Shown: positions 11,211 through 21,322 of the stretch, in pieces
How positions within the stretch are numbered: position 1 is the stretch's first letter
Layout of the letters: each line of letters opens with the position of its first letter
DNA from: Plicaturopsis crispa FD-325 SS-3
Lineage: Eukaryota > Basidiomycota > Agaricomycetes > Amylocorticiales > Amylocorticiaceae
Assembly (NCBI GenBank): GCA_000827205.1
Contig: KN832556.1
Span: 1,213,849 to 1,277,848, forward strand
Length of the DNA stretch: 64,000 nucleotides
Reading direction: 5' to 3'
The notes under the pieces: model-generated
Told to the model about the DNA's origin: nothing
The model's database searches: none
What the model saw: only the letters and a program-made list of their open reading frames with translations
Translations under genes and position numbers: made by a program

Positions 11211-11659
11211 TTGCCATCAACTTAGTCAGCGGCAAAAACGAAACCACACGGCTGAGTTTGAACATTGACCAGTACCCGGATTCCGACGGAAAATGTCGTC
11301 AATTAGAACGTACCAATGCGCTCTCCTGTTCGAAATGTTGTGCAGAGATAAATTCAAGCGGTGTACTATCGGATCACATAGAATATAATTTTGTACAGAA
11401 AAGTCGTCTGCACAACAGTCCAGACGTTCAAGGACGGCGACCCAACGGTGAACGCCGAGTGCAGACTGCTGCACAGGTTCCCACGCCATGAACAAGCCAA
11501 TTCACGAACTTCCGAAGGCCACTGTGATCACCTCCTCTCCAAGTCGTTTGCACGCACCTTGCTTGTACAGGCTGTCGGGATAAGCTATGTCAAATTCTGG
11601 TGGCCTGCCAGTGGCAGGCCGTAAGTAGAAAGATTGATTCTTTCGTGTAGCTTGGCTGA

Positions 11660-13531
11660 CTCGAACAATTTGTTTGTAGCAGAAGTTAGCATATCCGCCG
11701 GCGAGTCTTCACAATCTGGCGCTGTCAATGCAATTGGAAGGCGATTCAATCAGCACAAGCCATTGCGTGAAGTACATTTGTCTAGGAGTGTGTTGCTACA
11801 AATCTCATTTGTAAATCTGATAGCACCTATAGAAGAAATTGAACCTCATCTGCGCCGGTGCTGGGTTTGGGGACGCTCGGACAAGGAGATAGCTGAAGAG
11901 CTGCGCGATCACTTTGACACTGAGAAGTATGGTATCAGGTACGTAGTCTCATTTGCTGTTTCATTGCTGTCTTATCTCATTGTCCTTGCCCATGGCAGTG
12001 CCACGTCCGTGAAAAGGATACGCGGAAAACTTGGATTACTTGGAACAGCAAAGCAAAACCATACAAGGGAGAGCATCTCTGAGTATGTCGCCACCATCCG
12101 AGCACGATTTCCAACAATGGGAGCCAGACAAATGGTGGTGACGCTGAGACAAGACTACGGCATGAAGGTTCCCGAGTACGTCTCTTCAGCGCAGGCAAAT
12201 ATGTTGGTGCTAAACGAACTACAACAGAAAATTACTTCTCGATTACTTTAAGGAGACCGAACCTGCCGCAGTTCAGCGTCGTAAAGCAAAGCGCTTTAAA
12301 CGCAAACGTTTCTGGGCAGCTGGTGTCATGGATATGCTCACCTTTGATCAGCATGACAAATGGCAGCGCTTCGGCTTATTTCTTCACATGGCCATCGAGC
12401 CATTTTCTGGCCGTATCGCATGGTTAAAAATCTGGCGATCAAACAGCAACCCCCGCCTCATCACCAAGTACTATCTGGACTCTTCGCGTGAAGTTGGCGG
12501 TGAGTCTTTGTGCAAGTTTCCGTCCGTGACGGCTATCGTTCTAATCATATCGTGTGAACAGGGATACCCCTTGTCTCGCAGAGCGACCCTGGGAGTGAAA
12601 ATAACGGTATAGCTAACTGCCATACGCTGATACGACACCGTCTGGACCCTTCCTTGGAGGGGACCCTTCAACATAGATGGATGCGCAACAAAACCAATAT
12701 CAAGCCCGAGGCTGGATGGTCGCAAATGCGCCGGCAATTCACACCGGGATTCGAGACTATTCTCGATGAAGGACTACATGTGGGCTGGTACGATCCAGCC
12801 AATCCCCTCGAGAAGTAATGATTCGCTACCGTTCATGCTTCACTTTTGCGATTAACATATTATACACAGGTTAGTGTTTCTGTGGCTTGCAGTCCCGTGG
12901 CTCCAGCAAGAGCTCGATGCTTGGGTAGCTCGGTACAATAACAGCTCCCGCCGTGCAGACAAAAACAAAATTCTACCAGTCGGTATACCTAACCATATAT
13001 TTTCGAAGCCGGAGAAGTATGGGGCCAAGGATTTCATGGTACGTCTGCTGTTAATATCTAAAGAAGTGTTATCGGTAATATTTGGTGTAGATCCGTGTTA
13101 CAGATTCCTCCCTTTTTGACGAAATGGAACAACAATGGGCCCCTCCCGAGCACCCCATATTTCAACTGGTGCCTCCAACCTTCGCCGCCCAAGCCAACGA
13201 GCTATATCGGCAGCTTGGAAATCCACTCGTTTCTGGCGATACATTCTGGGCGGTGTACCGCAGCCTTCTGCAGGCATTCCGTCCATTTAGCAACACTCCA
13301 TTACTTGCTGACGTCCTTGGAGATCCGTCAGCTCTTCCTGAAGGTGAACTCGAGATGATACAGATCCTTCCTAACCTCCGGGAGCTTCGTAATGGAGATG
13401 CAGTGGTCGGCACTGGTGGGGAGTTCCTGGAAACTGACTCAGCGGACGGGCAGGCGGCTGGGTCCTCGACAGCAAACCGCATATATGTACAATATTTCTC
13501 AGATGACGAGGACGAAGCCGGCAGCGAATAA
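11660..13531 (+). CDS. rve-fold (DDE integrase-core) transposase of the large transposon
   Basis: A spliced gene with introns at about 11939-11998, 12178-12230, 12503-12561, 12816-12870 and 13037-13090, all in matching phase. The N-terminal half has helix-turn-helix character (RRCWVWGRSDKEIAEELRDH, then TSVKRIRGKLGLLGTAKQNH and FPTMGARQMVVTLRQDYGMK). The core begins RRKAKRFKRKRFWAAGVMDM. The likely catalytic acids are D in MLTFDQHDKW, D in VSQSDPGSENNGIANC and E in NPLEK; PWLQQELDAWVARYNN and VGIPNHIFSKPEKYGA follow. The protein ends with an acidic tail at 13531. This is the 'integrase core domain' family scattered through mushroom genomes. It would cut and join transposon ends in the nucleus. 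The start codon is unclear: a first exon may lie upstream of the intron that ends at 11681. It looks whole. Confidence 0.75.
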
Positions 13532-14612
13532 ACGGTCTCTTTTATGTTTTGTCCTACTTAGTTTTATGACGGGGAATTGTAATATGCAGCTCTACTTTCG
13601 ACGGACATGAATGGACATGTGTGGTATATAAAGTTCAGTGCTTGTTCTCGGTAACACCAGCAAACGCTCAACGCTGAACATTTCACGCTCGCACTGTTAC
13701 GCTGTCCTCCAATGCCACAACCGATCTTCACGATTTTGAACGTGTCTGCCACCATCACGTCTAAGCTCAAGACCTCTGCGGATAGTATCCTAGTTCTGCA
13801 TAAGTAGTACCACTTGTATTCTGCATTCAATAGGTAGCTGAGCAACTCCTAGCACACGGTACGTAGCATTGCCATGCTAGCACTACTCAGAGTACTCTGA
13901 CGGTCTCACTCACACTCAGTTTCTCTCGCAGTCTGGTTGCATAAAGTGTATTTGGCAAATTGGTCGGGCGGAACAAGACGTGCATAGCCGTGTAACCAGC
14001 AGACCCAGTGTAGTCCATGAAGACGATCGACTCTAGCACTCATCTGCAGTGCACACAGGAGACATAGATTTGCGAGGGCCTCTTCTAAGTGTACTTTTTG
14101 GTACGAGTATATGGACTAATCTTTCATATCGTCTTGCTGACAGGGTAATATGCAGGTTCGGGAGTGTGCCAACGCAGGCGTCCCGCTCAAGGAAACAAAG
14201 TTCAAATTTGCCCAAGGAAAGCTCCGTGTAGAGCAATGCAATACATTTCCCGGGCAGGTGCCTTGCTGCGTGTCCGCCCAGAAAACCCACACCTCGCAAC
14301 GGTCATTGTGAGGGTCACACACCACCCCATGGCAATAAACTCCACAGCCCCATGTACGGGCAATATATCTACAAGGAACTTTGGCTGTGTTGAACTGCCG
14401 CCACTATCTTTCCCTCCTTTATCGGCTATTATAAACTGAGACAATTCAGGTGTGGATGCCGATGCTCTTGTCCTCAAGAACCGAACGATCCGGGACGACG
14501 CGTTGCAGGCCGCTTCAAAGTCCCCATCGTCCCTCTCCCTACTTTCAGTCCCGCCTTTTGCAGCATTCCTTTTGTCGTTCTTTAATTCTCTGTTTTCTAC
14601 TCTTCTACGTCC
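13532..14612. other. Spacer between transposase and alpha-kinase genes
   Basis: About 1.1 kb of AT-rich DNA without a supportable gene. A TATA-like motif (TATATAAA) occurs near 13624, and CT-rich tracts sit just before the alpha-kinase start (14540-14610), as is common before fungal start codons. Confidence 0.4.
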
Positions 14613-17483
14613 ATGGCACCACAGCTCTATGTCGATTTCAGTTCGCAGGCCGGCCACAACAAGATCTGTGGCCGTTCAAACTGCAAGACTAAGGTCTTCC
14701 CTCCGAACACCGAGATGTACAATGTGTTCTCGAACACCACTGATGCCCAGAAGCTGGTGTGCGCGGAATGCCTGCGCGCATATGGATCAAAAATGACCAC
14801 TCGAGTACGAGGTATGTCACATCTACCAGGCCCGTGTTATGCTGTTTTTTTGATAACATCTTTCTACCGTCAGATTCCGGCAACATTCTGGGAGGAGTCG
14901 CCCATGACGGCAACACTTCCCGTGCTGGCACCGCTGGCGAGCATGTCCAGATAGTACATGGGCAAACTTCTCGTGCCCAACGAGGCGGTACGTGTGCATG
15001 AAGATCGTCACAGTGTGCTATCAGAACTGACATGGTTTTCTTGTACAGAGGCCTCGCAGCCAGTGCAGGCTGTTGGGTCAATACTTGGAAGTATGGCGCC
15101 ACCCCCGTATATTCCATCCCAAACCCCAATGCACCATGTGGTACCGTTCATGGTGGCGGGTGGCTCTAGTACTGGCGGACCATCCATTGCTCTTCCACGC
15201 GCGCCAGGCTCAGCCTCCACTCTCATGCAAATCCCTCCTCCTTCCCCAATGGCACCTCGTCCAATCGCACCTTCGGGCTATACGCAAAACCATTCCATTT
15301 ACAACCAAGTGCGATCGGAACTGGCTAAAAAGGCCTACGTCAGCTACGGCGGTGAGGTGGGAACAGTGAAGGTTGAGTACGTATATAGGCCTATTGGCAA
15401 GAGACAGCTACAGATCATCGGGGTGCGTTGCGCTCACTCACTTGGCCACTGTCCGTACTTACTTATGACGTACCACCGTTTAGGACCTTGTTGAATCAGT
15501 CGAGAATATCCCGGCCCGCTGCGATCCCGCGACACTCAAAAACATCTTGTACCTGAGTACTATCGAGCGCTGGCACCAGTATTCCCATTCGTTCCAATTA
15601 CCCATAGAGGATATCGAGATGCAAAATCAATTGGGCGCCAGAATAGACCCGATCGAGGGCGCGCCGAGCACCGAAGTCATCTCTCACTACTTCTACAAAA
15701 AAGGAGGAGGGAAGGACGCCGGCAAAGTCAGATTTGATGCGAAAGCAAAGTGCACGGTCTATTTCAAGATTCCACTCGCGGTTTATGACAGGTACCTGGA
15801 GCACGTCGAGAGCATCGAGGAGGCAAAGCTTTCCGGGCGTCAAACGGTGAGAGTCAATCATACGATATACTCTTTCTGACTGCTAACTCTATAACAGCAG
15901 GCACATTCGTCTCTTGTAGACCACGACCGTGGTCCTGAGAGCACTCCTGTCACTGAGCACTCTCTACAAAGCAGTAAAAGGGCCAAACGGAGTCATTCAG
16001 CATTGACTGAAGGTGTTCCCTCGTCAAAGGTGGGTATGCTCATAAAATAAATAATCTTTCCAGCGTGCTGACTGTGATATCAGGAGATGTCCGATGTGGA
16101 AAGTTCTGCGACTGCCCCGAGGAGCCTAGGCCCATCTTCACAAGCAGCGGCTGTAGGCTCACTTTTATCTGGCCGCTTCATGAATCATATTTTGACGTCC
16201 GAACAGGGCGGGCCGTCCACTACCGGGGCCGTGTTGCCTCCTGCAAAACGTCTCCGTGCAATCCCATCATATTCTAGGTCCCCTGGAAAGACCGCCGTGC
16301 GTCAGGCGCTCGAAGCCCAACAGGCCACTTCGAACAAAGATAACCGTAAACTAAGTAAGTACTACTGTTGCAGATGCCCTAGAAGGTGACCTTTAATATG
16401 AATTCGATAGTTGATATCTGCACTATCTCTGTCGGCTTCCGCGAGTGCGTTTCACGGGATTACGAGACTCTCTGTCACGAGGGGCAGAGCTTATCCCTCG
16501 AAGATCATCTTGCACCTCCCGTCGTACGACAGCTCGTCATCAACAAGAACAAGGATGATCGTATGAAGGGCGGCCAGAAGGTTGCGTTCATGGGCACCGC
16601 CAATGAGCCGCTATTTCAGTGCAGTCCGATGGACAGGGATTTCTGTGCCAAGCAGACATATTACATCCAGGATCGCCGTGTCATGCTCGATGGCAGGACT
16701 GTCCAGTCGAAGAAGCTCATCGAGGAGGTACGCAACCTTGTCTGGGCTGACGGATTGCTAGGACTCGTGTACCGGTTCATCAAGAAGAAAGTCGACCGGG
16801 GAAAGGGTATGCCGCTACCCTTCACCATACCGCGGATGAGCTTTGTGCGCGCTGGGATGGCATACGGCCCTGGCGACGACGTATACCTCGTGGAGCAGCG
16901 CATTGACGGTCATTTCCGCAAATATCTCAACAACGACTCAGCTGAGCCTGTAGAGTTTGTGGATCTGCCGGACCAGGAGCGTGCTGAGTTTCTGGCGTTT
17001 ACCCAGCACGTCCAGTACTGGAAGACCCACAAGATGGCGTTCGTCTCGGACTACCAAGGTAAGTTCTTCTCTTTATGCTCGCTACCTTAGACTGTGGCAA
17101 CTGATACTCCCGTGCTTCTTTATCGTCTAGGGGGGGATACACTTCTGACGGATCCCCAGATTACGACCGCACCGTAATGTCATCTCCTTATACATTCTGT
17201 GTCGATCTATTTCTCACATGTATTGCGCAGTGAATTGGGGATGATATTTTCGAGCGGCAATATTCCGGCAGCCCATGACCATTTTGAGGCAACACACCCT
17301 TGCAACAAATTCTGTCAGTACTTCAACGTACCAACAGACTACGACAGCGACAGTGCAGAACCCCTCTTCACACCTGGGGTCGACTCAGCGTTGTATTCGA
17401 AGGCCATGTCCATATCCGCTGCCTCTTCGGACGAGGACCTCGACAGCCCGGGCGCCGGACTTGTGCCATCTCGATCTGCCTAG
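14613..17483 (+). CDS. Alpha-kinase (MHCK/EF2K type) carried by the transposon
   Basis: Multi-exon gene starting MAPQLYVDFSSQAGHNKICG, whose N-terminal region has a CxxxxC...CxxC zinc-binding pattern (residues about 19-55). Exon 1 ends at 14811 and exon 2 starts at 14874. A long Pro/Ser-rich linker precedes a predicted regulatory region (YNQVRSELAKKAYVSYGGEV; SHYFYKKGGGKDAGKVRFDA) and the kinase core (FRECVSRDYETLCHEGQSLS; RMSFVRAGMAYGPGDDVYLV). The core ends with alpha-kinase hallmarks: a SDYQGGDTLLTDPQI glycine/metal loop, then FEATHPCNKFCQYF with the zinc-binding CNxxC. The tail is acidic. Alpha-kinases phosphorylate Ser/Thr within helices and have expanded in Agaricomycetes without known roles. 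It looks intact, shares its strand with the transposase, and lies 1.1 kb after it. Whether it helps transposition or is passenger cargo is unknown. Confidence 0.85.
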
Positions 17484-17965
17484 TTTGAATGAGTCCACTA
17501 GCATCTTTGAATCCCCTCTCCAATTCCTTGCGACGCTTTCTACTATGCTCAACTTTCTGAATACTTCCCATCGTTCTCTAGATATCCACTCCTCTTTAAT
17601 GCACCTACTGAATTTCTTATTCCGTATAAGCCAGATTGTTCCGACCTTCTTCCCTAGGGCCCATACCCCGTAATGCCCGTACTCAGCTTGAATTCGAAGA
17701 TAATCCCTGGTTTTGTTACTACTTACTTCAAACTTGCCCTCATTTTTGGTCCGTTGTTTACTATCCCTCACATTCCAATCGCTCGAAGGCTCGCTCTTAG
17801 CGTTACATCGCTAGTATACACATTCTTTCATTTCAATAACATTGATACTTTGTGCTTTGTGTTCAACGATGATCATCAGGAAAAAACCCAATTCCGATGG
17901 TGTCCAATGTTGCCAATGTCGCAGCTATAGACCTATTGCTAGTGCCTATGTACATTGTGGCCCTG

Positions 17966-18070
17966 ACTCTGTCGACGTTCGCTGGACGACTGACAACGTC
18001 TTGGAATTATGCCCCGAGTTTCTGTTGAACAGTTACGCTGATTTTATTTTCGAGATGGTTCAGCTGGTCC
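17966..18070 (+). repeat. Coding-like duplicated segment, copy 1 (transposon 3' zone)
   Basis: A diverged direct repeat of 19491-19602. Translated, it reads RWTTDNVLELCPEFLLNSYA, against SWTTENVLDRCAEFYLNSYA in copy 2. The last 27 bases (ATTTTCGAGATGGTTCAGCT onwards) are identical. Amino-acid agreement exceeds what chance would give, so both probably derive from one coding exon. Function is unrecognised. Confidence 0.6.
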
Positions 18071-18399
18071 TGAACAATTGAGCACCTATTTTCTTACCGA
18101 GGGGTGTTTCCCTAAGCTCAAAAGAGTACATAGATGCCTTTAATACATGTCTATTGTCCTCTAGATGGTCTTAACATGAGTCTCAGCCTGTGCCCCTCGT
18201 CATCCGCATGGTGCGAGTACGACGACAATGTCTGCTGGCTGCACCGCACCCCACGCCCAGGCTCGTCCTGCTCGCTTCCGCGCTGTCTTCGCCCTTCGAC
18301 GCGCGTCCAAACAACAGCAGGCTCCGCCGCCATCATCTGCGCCACCTCGTCCGCACCGCCCAGGCTGCCTCGTGCTCGCGGGCGGCGTGCGCACTAGCT

Positions 18400-19078
18400 C
18401 GCGCTGCTGTTGCGGATCCGCCTGTGCGCGGTTCTCAGGCGGTTGTCAGCCTCCTCATCCTGCTCAAACTGCCCGTCGTCGTTGAGCACCTGGTGCCGGT
18501 ACGGCGGCGGCTGGCGCGACTTCTTGCGCAGGCGGCGATGGTGCTGAATGGGCGGACTTCGCGGGGGTTGCCGAGCCCACCCGAGGTGGGCCGGAGGTGC
18601 GAGTGCGTGAGGTACGTGGTGGTTGGTGGTGCGTTGTAGTCACGGACAGCGGGCGCGGCGGGATAGAGAAGACGGAGTTGGAGCACTGCGGCGCGGGAAG
18701 ACGCTGCCGCTATGGGTGCCGTCGGGGAGAGGGGACGAGCCGGGCGGGGACGCTTTGGCGAGCGGCACGCGTCTGACGCGCGTCGTCGTTCCAAGGCTCG
18801 AGGTGGCTACGGAGACGCTTTGCGAGGTGTCAGGTGTCGAGCGACGGAGGGCGAGGACTACGTACCGGCGAGTCCTCAAAACAAAACCCCATCCCAGTTA
18901 TCCTGCGCTGGCGGGGCGAGTACTCGCGTGGGCGTTGATGGGCTGGGCGTGCTACAGTGCACTCTTGCGGTGCGTCCCAGTCAGACTGGGCGGTGGATGT
19001 CGATTTGCGGATTTGCGTGTCCAGCGTTCCTGTCGAGCTCGAAATTGTCAAATTGTCGTCCCAGTTCTCGTCGGGCAC
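18400..19078 (-). pseudogene. Captured-looking host gene fragment (minus strand, unassigned)
   Basis: A GC-rich island (about 65% by eye) in the transposon 3' zone. The minus strand has coding-like blocks: MPDENWDDNLTISSSTGTLD from 19078, Ser/Pro-rich linkers, and then QVLNDDGQFEQDEEADNRLR near 18500-18430. Blocks lie in different frames separated by a stop, so it is either a spliced gene or a broken one. The acidic WD-containing blocks loosely recall fungal Byr4/Bfa1-type scaffold proteins, but I would not assign it. Composition differs sharply from the AT-rich DNA around it, which suggests acquisition of host exons. Confidence 0.35.
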
Positions 19079-19490
19079 TGGCAGCGAGAAATGTGAGTGT
19101 GAGCAGCGTTTTTGCGAAAGAACAGTTGAACGTACGGGAACACGGATTGGGTAAATAAGTTAAGTAGCGCGAGGCGGCGGCTGAGCTTGACTTGAGCTTG
19201 ATCAGAGGAAAGATCAAAGGCGCGACATGTACAGTACAGGAGGCGACGCGGCCAGTGGCTGGAGCCCAACTTCCGATGTCCGAGATAATGTCTGACATCC
19301 GCGAGTGCACTTCCACCCCTCCGTTCGTTCTCGTTCAAGGACGTGGACACAGAGAGCTGCTGTCGGAAGACATAGAAAATCAAATATCCGGCGGTTGCTC
19401 CTCAGCTTGCCCAGTTTTGAGCTACAGGGGCTCTGTTACCGAATCGAGACATAAGTCTCGGCTAACCCTTGGCCGACGCATTGTTTATCA

Positions 19491-19602
19491 AAGTCTGTCG
19501 ACTCTGCTAGCTGGACAACGGAGAATGTCCTGGATAGATGTGCTGAGTTTTATCTGAATAGCTATGCAGATTTCTTTATTTTCGAGATGGTTCAGCTGGT
19601 CC
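19491..19602 (+). repeat. Coding-like duplicated segment, copy 2 (transposon 3' zone)
   Basis: Partner of 17966-18070. The open frame continues past the repeat to about 19698 before a stop. Confidence 0.6.
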
Positions 19603-19837
19603 GACCGACACTGACACCGATGTTTGCTACTAGTAACCATACTGAGGCGGCTGCGTGCGGCATGTTCTGCCAGGCAGCGTGGAGGAGCAGGATTTAGGCT
19701 ACGTCAAGCAATACCACACGGGTGCGTCCGAGTCCCTGCCCACCTACCCAGACGCACTAACCTCGTGCTCGCGGCACAGGACTTCCGCCAGGGTCACGCG
19801 CTCTTCTGGCGCATCCGACACGCCTCCGCCGCCCCTT

Positions 19838-19981
19838 CCTCCTCTGTGTACGCGCTGACTAGGACCGCCGCACAGATAAAGCAAGACGCAGCAAATGATG
19901 TGCAGCGCGCACTCGCAGCAAAGGTCCAGGGCCTGAGTGTGGTGTTCCGCAAGAGGCAACATGTGTACATGGCGAGTGCGT
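19838..19981 (+). pseudogene. Tlg2/syntaxin-16-like t-SNARE fragment captured in the transposon
   Basis: The plus-strand frame reads SSSVYALTRTAAQIKQDAAN followed by DVQRALAAKVQGLSVVFRKR and QHVYM. Fungal Tlg2 t-SNAREs have a very similar stretch in the N-terminal three-helix (Habc) region, of the form NVQRALAxKVQxLSxxFRKxQxxYM. No SNARE motif, membrane anchor or N-terminus is visible nearby, so only an internal exon-sized piece is present. Host-exon capture by the transposon is the simplest explanation. The family call rests on memory of the motif and needs a search. Confidence 0.45.
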
Positions 19982-20119
19982 GTCGTGTTCTTTGCATCGA
20001 GTTGTGTGCAACTTTTTCAGCGGGGCTTTTCGTCGGCGGTTGGGATTTTTTGAGCTTGCGCATTCGATCGGTGTCATCCTTTCTGGTGGTCTTGCTTCGG
20101 CGCTTCCGGTTAGTATGAA

Positions 20120-20892
20120 GATGATATTGCATCCCCGATTGCTTACTTCCTGTCTACGGAATATTCCTCATTCCGCTTTTGCGTATTCCTCATTTGATGT
20201 TTGCATACATCTTGCTCACTGATCTTCATGCTTTGTATCCCTCAGTTGGAACCCTAATCTTCTCCAGGTGACACCATACTGACGGCCGCTCAACATGCTA
20301 TAGCTGCAGGGTCACGCGATCAAGAATACACGGTCGACGAGGAGATTGACGCTGTCGCCATGTGTCCCGTCTCGCAGCCGTTCAAGTCTCCGTTATGCGC
20401 CAGAACGGCGGAGGCAGCACACCATTTGTAGGGCTTCGTTCCCTCCTTTTCTGTCTCATGTTTACTTGGCTGACGGTTTCCGTGCAGCAATGCTATATAT
20501 GCCATCGATGTTAATGGCACACATTTTCGATTAAAATGCTCGGCCATTTGTGCAGAAGCAACTCCGAGTCAGTACCCTGACAGAGTAGCATCCTACCCCG
20601 CACAGTGAGTCTCGTTCTTTGTTTGTAATTGTTTCCTTTTACATGTTCAGGCTCCAGGCAGAACGTGTCTCCGCAGGGTTGCGGGGATGGACATTTAGGT
20701 ATGCAAGCACATGTGTGGATGAGCAAACAGCCGTGCCCGCCTACTACTTTCTTTTCTTCACACAAATTTGCTGCCCCTCGGGCGATGTTTGTGTATACTA
20801 GCCCCTCAAGAGAATGCATATGGCTCTTATACACCTGACTACTTTTTATCTAACGATATTTTGGCGTTTCCGAGGTACATCGGTGCTCGCTG
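20120..20892. other. Right subterminal part of transposon, no gene assigned
   Basis: Holds a short open stretch near 20275-20430 with coding-like composition (AAGSRDQEYTVDEEIDAVAM) but no recognisable family. The rest is AT-rich and featureless to my reading. Confidence 0.3.
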
Positions 20893-21039
20893 TCGACGAT
20901 GACGACAATACAAGACCATTGGGTACTCGGCTCTAGTCGTCGGGCGGTATCTGGGGTCATGGATCATATGCCGAGCCAAACAATCAGCGGCAACGATCGC
21001 TTAACTCGAAAATGAAGCAGGCCTGAATCTGTTTCCATA
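20893..21039 (-). repeat. Right terminal inverted repeat of the large transposon
   Basis: Reverse complement of the left terminus, ending GTTTCCATA at 21039. The flanking GTTTTAG heptamer follows. Confidence 0.85.
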
Positions 21040-21046
21040 GTTTTAG
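21040..21046. repeat. Right target-site duplication of the large transposon
   Basis: GTTTTAG, identical to 8469-8475. Confidence 0.82.
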
Positions 21047-21322
21047 GGTGCAAGTTTCTGCGATACGTGCACGCAGCACATCGGCAAAAAATATTTGCAG
21101 GTTCGGGTGACTACAGAAAATACTTTCATATCGTAGAAAAATACATTGGAGGATGGTAGTATATAAAATGCAACAATGACCCTTGAGACTACCTGCTACT
21201 TATCGTCCAGAAGCTTCGGGATACAGTGGATGGCCATACATGTCGTGAAGGGATCGTAACGTAAGACTGCTATAAGTACGGTCATAGAAAAAAATAGGCT
21301 GAATCTAGGCTGAACACCCGCC

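Larger units (their letters stand above)
8476..21039. mobile_element. 12,564-bp TIR DNA transposon carrying an rve/DDE transposase and an alpha-kinase gene
   Basis: The ends are inverted copies: both begin TATGGAAACAGATTCA reading inward and match at 92 of the first 100 positions, with weaker similarity to about 150 bp. A perfect 7-bp direct repeat, GTTTTAG, flanks the element (8469-8475 and 21040-21046), the footprint of cut-and-paste insertion. Inside, in order: a subterminal hairpin, a poorly understood coding-like stretch (9.6-10.6 kb), a pyrimidine-rich tract, an intron-containing rve-fold transposase (about 11.66-13.53 kb), an alpha-kinase gene (14.61-17.48 kb), and a 3' zone with duplicated and captured-looking pieces (17.9-20.2 kb). 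Both main proteins read through spliced frames without an evident break, and the target duplication is perfect, so the insertion is probably fairly recent. A 7-bp duplication does not point to a superfamily I can name with confidence. Confidence 0.85.

Noticed and set aside
10786-11268. Open frames on both strands in the 10.8-11.3 kb part of the transposon
   Set aside because: They arise from a degenerate pyrimidine-rich repeat. Neither shows a domain or splice partners.
11601-11620. Short hairpin GGCCTGCC-AGT-GGCAGGCC just before the transposase region
   Set aside because: Eight-base arms are compatible with chance. It overlaps a probable splice donor and was not scored as a separate element.
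11660-13531. Reading the rve-core gene as part of a virus-like integrating element such as a Polinton or LTR element
   Set aside because: No polymerase, protease, packaging ATPase, capsid, envelope or long terminal repeats are visible. The ends are simple TIRs with a 7-bp duplication, fitting a plain DNA transposon.
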